Source: Arthrinium phaeospermum
Lineage: Eukaryota > Ascomycota > Sordariomycetes > Amphisphaeriales > Apiosporaceae
Reading direction: 5' to 3'
Assembly (NCBI GenBank): GCA_006503535.1
Contig: QYRS01000006.1
Location: 2,728,001 to 2,792,000, forward strand
Length of the DNA stretch: 64,000 nt
Shown here: piece after piece, positions 47,086 to 57,599 of the stretch
How positions within the stretch are numbered: position 1 is the stretch's first letter
Layout of the letters: every line of letters starts with the position of its first letter
The notes under the pieces: model-generated
What the model was told of the DNA's origin: nothing
Seen by the model: only the letters and a program-made list of their open reading frames with translations
Database searches by the model: none
Position numbers and translations under genes: made by a program

Positions 47086-50000
47086 GAAGACGATGGGAAA
47101 TAGAGCAGGAATAGTGACTTGTGTTCACACTCTCGAGACACACAAGACCTTCTTGCGGGGTGGCAGTCGTCGCGGTGGAAATCAGAGATTCAACCCCGAG
47201 CGACTGGGTCGGTTTCATAGGGAACCGCTCGGGGCCTTATATGATCTATCTGGTTTGCCCTATGCGATCTCCTGAATTGTGTGCTTATACCTCGGGATCC
47301 CTTGCCTATCCACGCCTCCACAAGGCGACCTCATTCCCTCATGGTGTGGTATACTTGCTTATAAACGGCCCACCTTGGCTGATACTTCAAACATACTTTC
47401 ACCAAGCGATGCGGTGTGACACTGTAACATACCGTAGGGGGTGGGAGGAGGTGCACACTAAGATCATGGCAAAGCCATGTGCATCCCCTGTCTTCTCGGC
47501 CTTTAAGTGTCAAGTGTGTCCCGAATAGAGAAGGGCTCGGCTAGCATTCCAGTTGCCCCTCTGTTGGTTGAGACGATAACAGCATGCAGCTGGGTATCAC
47601 AATTTACCAAAGAGGAAAGTCGGGCTTCGCTGTGTCGAATCAGATGCACGGGAGCGGACCAGTATACCGCATTCGTTCGGCGAATTACTCTGCAGGGGGG
47701 TGTCCCCGCCGAGAGCATTGATCGTGTTGCAACCCTTTGGCACTTCCTCGTGCACGACTCGGCCCTATGAGCTCTTTGGTAAGTAAGATGCAGGTAAGTA
47801 TGCACTTAAGTAGGTAAGGCGTACAGTTTGAGATCGCCTTTTCGTTCAGCGTCGTCTCGTCATTTATCGCCTTGTGGGACCTTGAGATTTCTGCGAATGC
47901 TACCGGAGACTAGGTTGCGAAAAAGCCAATATGCCGTAAAAAGCAACGTCTCTCCCGACCTGTTGGTCCCCTTCCCCGCTAGGTTACCGGGGTCAAGATC
48001 AGATTAATTGATCTTCGCCCGTTACTGCTGCTTGCCCAGGGTGGGCCTGGAATTCTGAAACAAACAGTGGGCAATGGATCAATGGATTAATTGGAGTCGA
48101 TACTTGGCTAACCTGCAGTTGCTCGTTCATGACGATGCTGCCCGCGCACCAACTTGCGGAATATGCCCGCCTCATGGTTGCCACGAGGTGTATGCGAGGG
48201 GCCAGGTTCGTCATTTCCACCCAGGGAGGCCCGGAGTAGAACCCGAATGGAGAACGGCCTACATCCCATCAGCTATAGCTGATCTCCCTGGCTCCCTGTG
48301 CAATCAACCTCACATCCATACCGGCAAAAAGCAAGCCTCATATCATTTTGACATGTACTTTGTCACCTCTTTATGGTACAGTAACCGTAGCGACAAAGCT
48401 TGATTGATCATATATCTTGAAAATCCGGAAGAGAAGTACTCACCTTCTGATGTGCGTCGGTCTGGGCTGTTCATGGGGTTGTGTGCGTTCTTTCACCCAA
48501 AGCGTCGGCAAGAACCTACTTGCAGTCAATATAACACTTCGGAAGGAAGAAGGCGCTCTTTCACACCAAGATTGGCTCTTTCTATTCCATAAGACGGGGC
48601 AGGCCTTACTATCTTCTTTATTTTATTTTTTCAACTCCAGACTTCGCACATCACTTCCAATCACGATTTCACGGGCTTCAAGAGGGCTGCTTATACTGGG
48701 TAAAACAACGCCTACATCGATTATTTCTAGTGCAAAGGTGATGCGTCTTGTCTTGAGACCCATCAGTGGCAAATACCATTCGGATTTACAGGTCCAATGC
48801 CCCCAACCACATCGTCAACCATGGTAATTATCTAGGCCGCCTTACAGGTGATCTTCGAATTCGGCTCGAACTAGAGATACCTGGACTTGCACGAAAAAAT
48901 ACCCAAACTCCCAAGTTTTCCTGAACGTTGGCTTCATGTTGCACTAGAGGCAACTGGCTTTCTGAGCCGGCTGATACAAAAAGGCGTTGGGCTTCTAAGT
49001 TGATTTAGCCAGGAAGGAGCTCGTCATTCTCCAGCTCAACCTGTGGCCAAGTACCATCCATATAGCCTTCCAGATGGCTTTCTAGGTGATCCTCGGGATG
49101 GCCATCTAGAGCGCTGGGCCGCGGGCTTGAATTTACTTCACCTACCTCTCATTCATACGAACCAGAATGGGTGCCCAAGTCGACGAGAATATACGACCAG
49201 CGGAAAACGCCACTTTGCTAGTTCACACCCCGAGTCTATTCAGCACATGGCTTGAACTGCATACGGCCAAAATGCATGTACGCACTGACAGGGACGGCCA
49301 TAAATCACAAGGAGAAACGCCTGGCCCCTGCCGCTCTGTTATGACGGGCTTCTATTCAAACGGCGCAATTGGATGCATATGTCCGCAGGGAAGTCCCATC
49401 TGCTCACACTTCCGGACGTGTGAAATGTGATGCCGGTGGTGTAGAATGGGAAGAAGTTCGGAAGACGAGCAGCTCATCGTGAAGCGAGTCGGCTTCATTG
49501 ACACCTACCACGGTCTGTTTGGTGCCCCTGATCATGTTCCCAGATGACTGACTCTGGAGATTCTTCTGGGTGGGGATTGTGAAAATTCCAGCTGTACCCG
49601 CCCCAACGCAACATCCAAAAGCCAAACCTCCCAAGCTCAGCTGGGTGTTTTTCTTGCCTGAAATGCTACGAGCAGAGCTGCCTTTCAACGCCATGTCAAC
49701 TGTCTTTGGTTCAATGATACACACCGGTGTTGTATCCCCAGCATTGGGTTAGGCTGATGGGTGTTAGGGATTGTGGCCCACCTCCGGAGGCGGTTCCTCT
49801 TCGCTATGTTTGATGATGAACAAAACAAAGGAGATGTGTTGCCTTCCGACTGGCAAAGCGAATTTTTGCGAGCTTATGCGAAACACATGTCCTTGAATCG
49901 GTGTTGGCTATGCCTTACCAGAGTCGCGTGGTATATGTTCGTTGTGTATGGAGCTGACATGACACCAAGGTACTGCTACTGGGCGATCTGAATATCCATT

Positions 50001-51059
50001 AGCGATGAAACCCTTGTCTAACTCGAGCACGACAAGCTTAATGCAACCCGGAAAATTGTTTGACACGAGCAACCAGAATGTCGGGTCATGCCGTTAAAAG
50101 AGTGGCGTCCCATTGCGGGTGGGCTGCTGTCACCAACAATACTCCGTGACCAGCCAGAGATTGCATTGCAACGTGAAACCAGACAGTCGGCACAGGCGTA
50201 TGCCAGGCAACCTGGACATCGTGAAAGCAATACTCGCAAGCTACGTGGTTCTCACTTGTTGAGCGAGGATCGGTTGTTTGAAGACGGCATCCCTGGTTGT
50301 CCACCAACCAACTTGTTTCGGCCCGTGGCATTCATGTGTCTTTGTACATCATCCTGGTCCTGTCGAAAGAATATGGGCGGTGGAAAAGTGCGAAGTATAT
50401 GATCACATTGGACATCATGACCTATGGCCTCGCAACCCTCCTGAGGATAAGGAGAGATCAAGTCTGATTGATATTGAACTCAGGCCCCGATAGAAATACT
50501 GCGTCACTGCCTCCACAGGCGCAGACTTGGGGTCTCGAGGCCTTGGTGTAGAGCGTCTTGTCAGAAGCCGCAAAACTTCTGACAGCACGTAAAGAAACGG
50601 TATGCTCCAGGAGGGCTAGTATCACGGAGAGATGCTCTCTTTCGAGGAGGTGATCTATGGGGATTATACGTGGCCAGTTTTTGGCTTTCCGTCTATTGCC
50701 GCTGGAGTTCCTGGATGTCAGCCCCTTGGTTCGTACCTTGCACATCCAAGAGGTCCTGGAAGTGGTGGGACAGACTCGACTATGTCTCAATCGAGCGCGA
50801 ACGACATTCTTTTTACCCTTAAGAAAGCCTAATGGGGAAAGTGTCACCAGCGTCCAGCGCTGATTTCCCCCCTCGGCTACCATCTCGTCTTTCTGATGTC
50901 CCCCGTGTCAGATATCAAGGCCAGAAGCCTCATGGGACTTGGCATCTTAACCTGAAGTCCTCCAGACACAAGGCCAGTCCACCACTAACTCAACATCATC
51001 CTGTATCATGTGGTCATGTCAGGCGGAGATTATCTCACGAGACGTGATGGCGTTCTTCG
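47086..51059. other. 4-kb gene-poor region
   Basis: This region starts with the CFEM gene promoter. Frames such as 49404-49724 (-), 48417-48827 (+) and 50458-50883 (-) have no recognisable domains. I saw no transposon ends. It grades into the repeat-rich segment at 51 kb. Confidence 0.45.
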
Positions 51060-51300
51060 TCCGTCCACCGACCGTCTGCGGCATGCCAAACTATCCCCTT
51101 AACCATCCGCGGCTTTCCGCCGCCCGTCTAGGTTGCTTCCTTGGCTATCATACCCGTGTCGTGAGCCTGAAGCTGAATCACGTTCTTCGTCCGTCCGCCG
51201 TCCGTCCATTAATCTTCTTCTCCCGTCCGCCGTCCGTCCGCCAATCTTCTTCTCCCGTCCGCTAACCATCTTCTCCCGTCCGCTAGCCGTCCGGCGCGCG
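51060..51300. repeat. CCGTCC-rich minisatellite
   Basis: Multiple imperfect copies of CGTCCGCCGTCCGTCC and of TCTTCTCCCGTCCGC appear in tandem, most regular from about 51185 to 51295. Copies differ by a few bases and by length, so this is a decayed simple array. The complementary strand reads as a long but low-complexity frame rich in Arg, Gly and Asp, which I regard as a by-product of the repeat. Confidence 0.75.
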
Positions 51301-51954
51301 GTCGATTCACTTCTCCGCGCACATATATCGCAATAGGTCCTCAAGGGGCTCCTTGATAGGCTGTGGTAGGATCCAACAAACAAGATGCCATTATTCCTTC
51401 CCTTCACCGGCTGGCTTGACCTATTAAAAAGTTTACTACTTGCTACTATACCCAACAAACGTGGCGGCTTGAGTGTGCACTGCGACCCAAGCGCTTTCGG
51501 CATTAGCAATCGTGCGGCACTAGCAATCATTTTTGCCCCCTTTTTGGAGTCGCCCGCAATGGACACCATATCACAACAGTAACTACGTGCTTTGTCAAAC
51601 CGAAGTGTTTTGCTCACAAGTAGGCATGCTTCAATACATAAAATATGTCGATTGACACTGCCAACATTGAATAGCTGGGTACTTGACAATGCACAGGTTA
51701 GCTTTGGCCGTCACCAGACATTGCCATGCACACATTCTCGGCCATTCAATAGGTGCTTGGTCATGGACGAACTGTGCGATATGGCCGATTGTTCTGTCTG
51801 TTTACGATTGAATGGCATCTTGCATGTGCTTTACCAACCATGCTGTACATATTGACAGTCACATGCTTGCCATCCATCAATCATCCTGAGTCACAAAAGC
51901 TCAGCGGGGCAGTGCATTAAATCACCTACTCTTCACATCTTTCATCACAACATG

Positions 51955-52880
51955 AGGCACATATATACCAAGGAGGACTTCGTGCCTTCCCTGGAAGTCC
52001 ATGGTAGCTGGACACGCACACAGCATGACATATCTACAGCTTTTCTCCCCAGCTGCTTCATGACAGTCTATTTCGTCGTCATAAGGTAGATATCTATTTG
52101 CCCAATTGGAGTACCGCCCACTCTTTGTACCGGCTGGGGGCTTCGCCTCTTCCTTGAATACAAAATACAGCAATATGCCCATCATCTCTTCGCACCACGG
52201 GTCATGACGCTCCATGCGTCATGGACCCAGAACACATGTACATTATGGACATATTTACTAGGGGCGGTGCCCATGTCCCCTGAGATGGATATCCTAGCTA
52301 CATACATCGCACATCTGGTACGGATAAGGGCAAACACCATAAGGGGCATCGTGCCTTCCTTGAACATGGCAGTACCTCCAGCCTTTTCAACATGGCATCT
52401 CTGGGCCAGTCACTTGATGGAAACGGTACTCCTTTCCCTGATAAAATCTTTTCTACACGAGATCTGCTTTCCAGCATCTGCACATACCTTGTACCGATAA
52501 AGGGCAGTGCCGATAAGGGCCTTCGTGCCTTCCTTGAATGTGTAGTAACATCATATCAAGTTCGCCACCTCTTGTTGAAAACCAAACTACGAGTCCAGTG
52601 TCATAGCCGTGGGGCATTACCCAGGACGTCGCTTCCCCCTTTCAGCGACAATGGGTACATATACCGATAAGACAACAGGAGGCTTCGTGCCTTCCCTGAA
52701 TGTGTAGCAGCAACACCACATCAAGTTCGCCGGGGTGTGAACCCAATGTAGTAATCCTGGGGCACTACCTAGGACGTCGCTTCCCCCTTTCAATGCTCAT
52801 GAGTACATATATCGATAAGACGCTAGGGGGCATCGTACCTTCCTTGAATATTAGGATGTAGTACTTCGTCCCGTCGTGCC
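51955..52880. repeat. Degenerate tandem array, ~150-200-bp units
   Basis: A block reading roughly CTTCGTGCCTTCCTTGAATG recurs near 51978, 52141, 52346, 52521, 52683 and 52832. In the later copies it is preceded by TACATATACCGATAAG-like sequence. The best two units also share TATCAAGTTCGCC or CATCAAGTTCGCC and GGACGTCGCTTCCCCCTTTC. Spacing varies from about 149 to 206 bases. No coding sequence is apparent. Confidence 0.8.
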
Positions 52881-52974
52881 TTCCCAACAGACCCCGTCAC
52901 AATGACTGTAAGGTACCTAGTGACGGCGGGGTCTTGAGACTTGAATTCAAGTTGGGCCCCCATTCCTTCGACAT

Positions 52975-53520
52975 AAATAAACCCTCCATTTCGCGCTGGG
53001 CCCGACATCGAGCCTTTCTACACCCAACATCGCCGAACTAGTTGTTATTCACAACTTTCAAACGACAACCCATCCATCACTTTCTTCTTACATCTTACAA
53101 CCCCAAAACATATCCTCGATCGCCCCCTTTTTGCGGCGTCGTCTTCCTCTCGCAAATATAAACAAACCATTTCGCGCTGGGATTGACCTCGCGCCTTTCT
53201 GCACCCACGATCGCCGACCTTGTCTCCATTCGCAACTTTCAAGCGACAACATCCATCCATCACTTTCTTCTTACAACCCCAGAACATATCCTTAATCGCC
53301 TCCTTATCGCGACGTCGTCTCCCTCGCGCAGATATCAATAACCATTTCGCGCTAGGCCTGTCATCGCACCTTTCTGCACCCAACATCGTCGACCTGGTCG
53401 CGCTTCTCAACTTTCAAGCGACAACATCCATTAGTTTGTCCTTTCAACCTCGAATCATCCTCAATCGCCTCTGCGCCCCCTTTTCACGACCTCGTCTATC
53501 TCGCGCGCTTGACACTGAGC
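52975..53520. repeat. Three tandem ~178-bp promoter-like units
   Basis: CATTTCGCGCT begins at about 52987, 53168 and 53343, giving unit lengths of 181 and 175 bases and a third unit to about 53520. Each unit opens after a TATA-like AT-rich stretch (ATAAATAAA, AATATAAAC, ATATCAATA), then a CCTTTCTRCACCCA block, then CAACTTTCAARCGACAAC and a long pyrimidine-rich run. They look like repeated core-promoter and leader segments, 0.9-1.4 kb upstream of the AlkB-like gene. One strand stays open across parts of units 2 and 3 (a 282-codon frame from 53220), but its composition is non-protein-like. Confidence 0.8.
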
Positions 53521-53989
53521 AACGCGCAAGTCCAGGTAAGTCCATTGAACAGGCTGCTCGCACCTCTATCTATCCTTTGGGGATAGCCATTGCATCACCA
53601 TACCTTGATCGCGACTTCCCATTTTTCGTCGGCCCCTTACCATTGCCTCCCTCACTGCCTTTGACCCCTTCGCAGCCCCGTCATCGTTATTGTTGTTGTC
53701 GTTGTCGTCACCTCCTCGTCACCTCCTCGTTACCGCCATCGCAATTGCTGCTGCGACGGGCTGTACTTTGTGGATCTTATCACAAAGGCATAATGCGTGC
53801 CGTGCTTATCCCTTTCCTTTATAAACGACATCAAGCATTGGGAAAACGTTGCGAGAAGAGAGGAGAACGACTTCCGAACGGCGGCGGCGACCCTGTCTTC
53901 GAATTGGTCGTGCTTGCCCCTTTCTCGATCGTGCTTTCGAGTCGGTCGTGCCCCCCATTCTCAACCCTGTCTTCGAGTCGGTCGTCCCT

Positions 53990-54250
53990 ACCCCTTTCTC
54001 GACGAATTGATCGTGCCTGCCCCTTTCTCGACGAATTGATCGTACCTGCCCCTTTCTCGACGAATTGATCGTGCCTGCCCCTTTCTCGACGAATTGATCG
54101 TTCCTGCCCCTTTCTCGACGAATTGATCGTCCCTACCCCTTTCTCGACGAATTGATCGTGCCTGCCCCTTTCTCGACGAATTGATCGTACCTGCCCCTTT
54201 CTCGACGAATTAATCGTTCCTGCCCCTTTCTCGACGAATTGATCGTTGGG
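53990..54250. repeat. 29-bp minisatellite, nine copies
   Basis: Unit CCCCTTTCTCGACGAATTGA plus a short variable spacer such as TCGTGCCTG, with exact 29-base spacing. The GACGAATTGA element recurs at 54001, 54030, 54059, 54088, 54117, 54146, 54175, 54204 and 54233. A degenerate prelude with TCGAGTCGGTCGT lies at about 53925-53990. Because 29 is not a multiple of 3, every frame cycles; a minus-strand frame across the array is therefore an artefact. The array ends about 120 bases before the AlkB-like ATG. Confidence 0.92.
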
Positions 54251-54369
54251 CGTAATCAAGCACAATAATCCTTCTTCGTCGATTCTTCCACAAGACAACC
54301 ACTCCTAACCATCTCTACCACTCCAACCACTACAACCATACCTACTGACAATATTAATAGTTAGCCAGG

Positions 54370-56972
54370 ATGAGCCACGCAGATAAGAAGCGTCAGCTGC
54401 CAGAGCTGGGACAGCTGGGACCCATTCTGGAAACCAAGCGACGTCGAATTCAGAGTCCCAACAATCAAGCCCACGAATTGCATATCGCGCCTGTACAGGG
54501 CCCCATCGCGTCATTGGGTCAGCATACAGCCAACCCCACATCATCGTCACAGCATCAACAGGAAGCGACGATCACCTCGTCACAGTCTCAACAGGAAGCG
54601 ACGATCACCTCGTCACAGTCTCAACAGGAAGCGACGATCACCTCGTCGCAACATCAACAGGAATCGACGATCACCTCGTCGCAACATCAACAGGAATCGA
54701 CGATCACCTCGTCGCAACATCAACAGGAATCGACGATCACCTCGTCCTCCTACCAAGACCAGCAAGAAGATGCAGCAACTGCAGTAGACGCGACCGAAAT
54801 TGCCCCTGCGACCGTTACGAAAGGTGCCGCCCTCAATCCTGATGACATACACGGACACAAAGCAGAGCCATGCGGACGGCCACTTGCCTTCGCCGATAAG
54901 CGTGGGCAACTCGCAGATGCATTGCCGTTCAACAAGAACCATGAAGGGTTTCTTCACACGGTAGACAATGTCGCAAAGGGCATGATTCTCGATGCTGCCA
55001 CATCTCATCATGCGATGATTAACGATAGTGTCATCATCACCACCATGTGAGTCTTCAGATCATGATACATCATCCCAGTAAGCTGACTCTTCATGATAGC
55101 GGCGGGGGAAGAGAACTGGATGCATCTGGACGAATGCTCCGGACCAAAGGTCAGGACCAGAACTCTCGGCCATATAGAGCGTTGATGAACGCCTTCGAGA
55201 ACAAGGTGCCGGTCTCCGTGGTTATTGGTAAGACGCCCCGTGAAGGGATCTGGAGTTGATGAACTGACGGTATACAATAGGGTCAAAGAATCCGAATTAC
55301 CCGGTTAGGCCCCCACACCCCTTCTGCCTCATGGGCTTCTTTGCCGTCACTTACATGTGGGCTCATAAGACCCCTTCAGTGGACGGAACCCTGGTCTCAG
55401 AGTATATGGCTCGACTGGAAAAAGTCGACCCGGAGGTAAAGTCGTGGTGGATGCCGGCCGAAGCGGAGCCAGTTTCTATCGGCGATGTGGAGTGTGATGG
55501 AAGATCCTGTCCCTCGTGTGGTAAACACAGCAAAACCGTTTACAAGGCCGGATGGGCATGTTTATCTATGGACTGTCCGGAACATTTCGAATTCGGCTAC
55601 CCTGTCGATCCGGAACAGCTTGTTTATAACGAGGGGTTCCTTTTCGAACGACATGATCATCAGGAGCTCCTTCCGCTTCCCCCGGCTGTGCCCGCTTTAC
55701 CAGTAGCAAACCAGACAAGCTACGGGACTGAGGCGGAGTTCAAGCGAGGAATCGTTTGTCCGAAATGCGGCCTTTGCAGTCGACGGGTTTATTGGTGGGG
55801 ATGGGCATGCGAGAATGAGACCGCAGGATGTGATTTCCAGCACATCGTTACATTCAGCAACTATCCGCTCTCAAATGTGGAAGACGAGCGTACAGCTATG
55901 AGTCGCCGCCGCTTGAAACCTAATGATCCGTCGATTATTCATGATATAACTTCCGGTGGAGGATATCCTATCGAGATGTATGGCTTTCCGAATTCCGAGG
56001 GTCTGATCGGCGGAGCGGTTGCCATTCTCCGCGCAACTCTGGAAACGCGTCGTCTGCCGCATGGTCCTAACAGCATGTATCTGGATATGCAGAATGAGGA
56101 CCTCAAACTCCAGCGGAACCCTGCAAGAGCCAAAGGCAGTCGACGAGAAGAGCTGACATCTCATTTCGCCTACAATTATGTGAGTGGTTCCCTTTTCCAC
56201 TCACTCACTCAATTCATTAAGTTACATTTAAAAGAGCGAGCTAACAAAAAGGTCTATCTAGGGTGCATTCTACAAGTTCGGTGTCTTTGTGGACTCGGTT
56301 GGGTTTGAAGATGCCCCGGGTACTATTCTCAAAGGTTTAGCGCAACTGGATTGGGCACAGTCCCTCGGAATCACTCACTTGTCCAAGTTCATCCGGAAGT
56401 TGCCAGTCGGCTATTCGGACACATCGATGAGCCTGAAGCCCGAGACGTTCAACGAGCTCTTGGCCCTTGGATACTTCCAAGGATCAAAAATAAGCTACCA
56501 TGACGATGGTGAGAAAGAACTGGGCCCCACCGTCGCCACGCTCTCTCTTGGATCACCTGCGATAATGCGATTCCGCCCGAAGAAGAGAACCAAGCTCGGG
56601 CAAGAGGGAACAACAAAGAATGGCGACAAGCCGGCCGTCCTCTCGTTTGTCTTGAACCACGGGGATATCGTTATCATGCATGGAACTGACATTCACAGAG
56701 AGTATGAGGTAAGTCTTTGTGTTTTCCAATCCGGTTTGGCTATAGCCGACATGTTAACGGGGAAACAGCATGATGTTATCCCAAGTGGCAAGCTCCGTTT
56801 CGCTTTGACTGCACGCTTTATTCGTCCAGAAACAATCAAGAGCCCTGAAGAAAGACGGAAAGCGGTTGAGAACGGCAAAGTACCCGAGGGCATTGAGGCT
56901 ATGGCTTATAAGGGCCACGAAGAAACGACAGTGGACTCCTCGTCACTACCTCACCTCCCTACCAGCAACTAA
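54370..56972 (+). CDS. AlkB-like Fe(II)/2-oxoglutarate dioxygenase with twin zinc-ribbon motifs
   Basis: Five exons (54370-55046, 55100-55227, 55281-56179, 56262-56708 and 56769-56972) join to 784 residues. An N-terminal part carries a nuclear-localisation-like KRRR, then six 11-residue repeats (TSSQSQQEATI type, about 60-127). Two Cys4 zinc-ribbon-like motifs follow: Cys345/348/362/367 (CPSCGKH...GWACLSMDC) and Cys428/431/445/452 (CPKCGLC...WGWACENETAGC). The C-terminal catalytic domain is AlkB-like: the iron ligands HxD at His648/Asp650 (SYHDDGE), the LSLGSPAIMRF strand, HGDIVIMHGTDIHREYEHDV with the distal His718, and Arg727/Arg733 spaced as in AlkB for 2-oxoglutarate and substrate. All expected catalytic residues are present. 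The family oxidatively dealkylates nucleic acids or proteins; the substrate here is unknown. The twin ribbons suggest nucleic-acid binding. The coding repeat and upstream minisatellites mark a fast-changing locus. Confidence 0.88.
54547..54750 (+). repeat. 33-bp in-frame coding repeat, six copies
   Basis: The CAACAGGAA element recurs every 33 bases from 54556 (54589, 54622, 54655, 54688, 54721). Each unit encodes 11 residues, with Ser-Gln-Ser or Ser-Gln-His variants followed by QQEA or QQES and TI. The repeat preserves the frame of the AlkB-like gene, so copy-number change would alter protein length without breaking it. Confidence 0.93.
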
Positions 56973-57106
56973 GCGACACACTCCGATACTGTACCACCAC
57001 CTATGCGTTTCTATTATGCCTTCAGACTCAATTTCGTTTTGCGCCCGTCCATTCGGAGCGGAACTCGCCGGCAGATGTCATCGGCTCGCCGACAGCAAAC
57101 CCTACT

Positions 57107-57149
57107 CTTGTCGGCGCCAGTGAAGTTCTCATCGGGCATCGCCGACAAG
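57107..57149. terminator. Hairpin-forming inverted repeat after the AlkB-like gene
   Basis: CTTGTCGGCG (57107-57116) and CGCCGACAAG (57140-57149) are perfect 10-base inverted copies with a 23-base loop, about 135 bases past the stop codon. A 3'-end or regulatory RNA structure is possible. There is no direct evidence of termination. Confidence 0.3.
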
Positions 57150-57368
57150 AAAGGGGCCCCAATTAAAACAAGGGACCGACCCCCCTTGGGTCGTCGACAA
57201 CAAAATCCTCATGGACATACGTCTTTACGTATTTGTCTGGAGGGCGAGGGTGCTACCACAAGGTGTTGATGGCACCGATATACAGGCAATAAACATACAT
57301 CATGGGAAATAATGTTCAAAAGGGGGCCCTGAAATAAAAATGTCCTCTACTTGCTCACTCCCAGTCGA

Positions 57369-57599
57369 TCATGATCCTGTTCCCATCTGGTAGATCCGTT
57401 CATCTACTGGTGTTTCAGGGTGAGATTCATTGGGAGCCGCGCATAACACTGACAATGTGGGCATAGATATGGGGCCAGGTACCGGGGCCGGCCTATGGAG
57501 GGGGGCTCGTGGGTAATAGTAGCCCGCGATGGCGGCGACGCCACCGCCAACAAAACAGAGTCTGACGATGCTGTCCGTCTGGTTTTCTGTGCGGCCCAT
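57369..57599 (-). CDS. Possible small single-span membrane protein
   Basis: A 76-codon frame beginning MGRTENQTDSIVRLCF with one hydrophobic, glycine-rich segment (LCFVGGGVAAIAGYYY, about 14-29) and a Pro-rich tail. Short fungal mitochondrial inner-membrane proteins can look like this. It lies alone between genes, has no family match that I recognise, and could be chance. The pattern of the hydrophobic stretch is the only support. Confidence 0.25.
   Translation of the reverse strand: MGRTENQTDSIVRLCFVGGGVAAIAGYYYPRAPLHRPAPVPGPISMPTLSVLCAAPNESHPETPVDERIYQMGTGS

Noticed and set aside
51099..51689. 196-codon minus-strand frame rich in Arg, Gly and Asp
   Set aside because: Half of it is the CCGTCC minisatellite; the other half has no recognisable domain.
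53220..54068. 282-codon plus-strand frame across the tandem units
   Set aside because: Built from repeat and pyrimidine-rich sequence; the frame drifts relative to the repeat unit and no domain appears.
53831..54298. 155-codon minus-strand frame with repeated Arg/Gln/Phe/Glu blocks
   Set aside because: Pure consequence of the 29-bp minisatellite being open on that strand.
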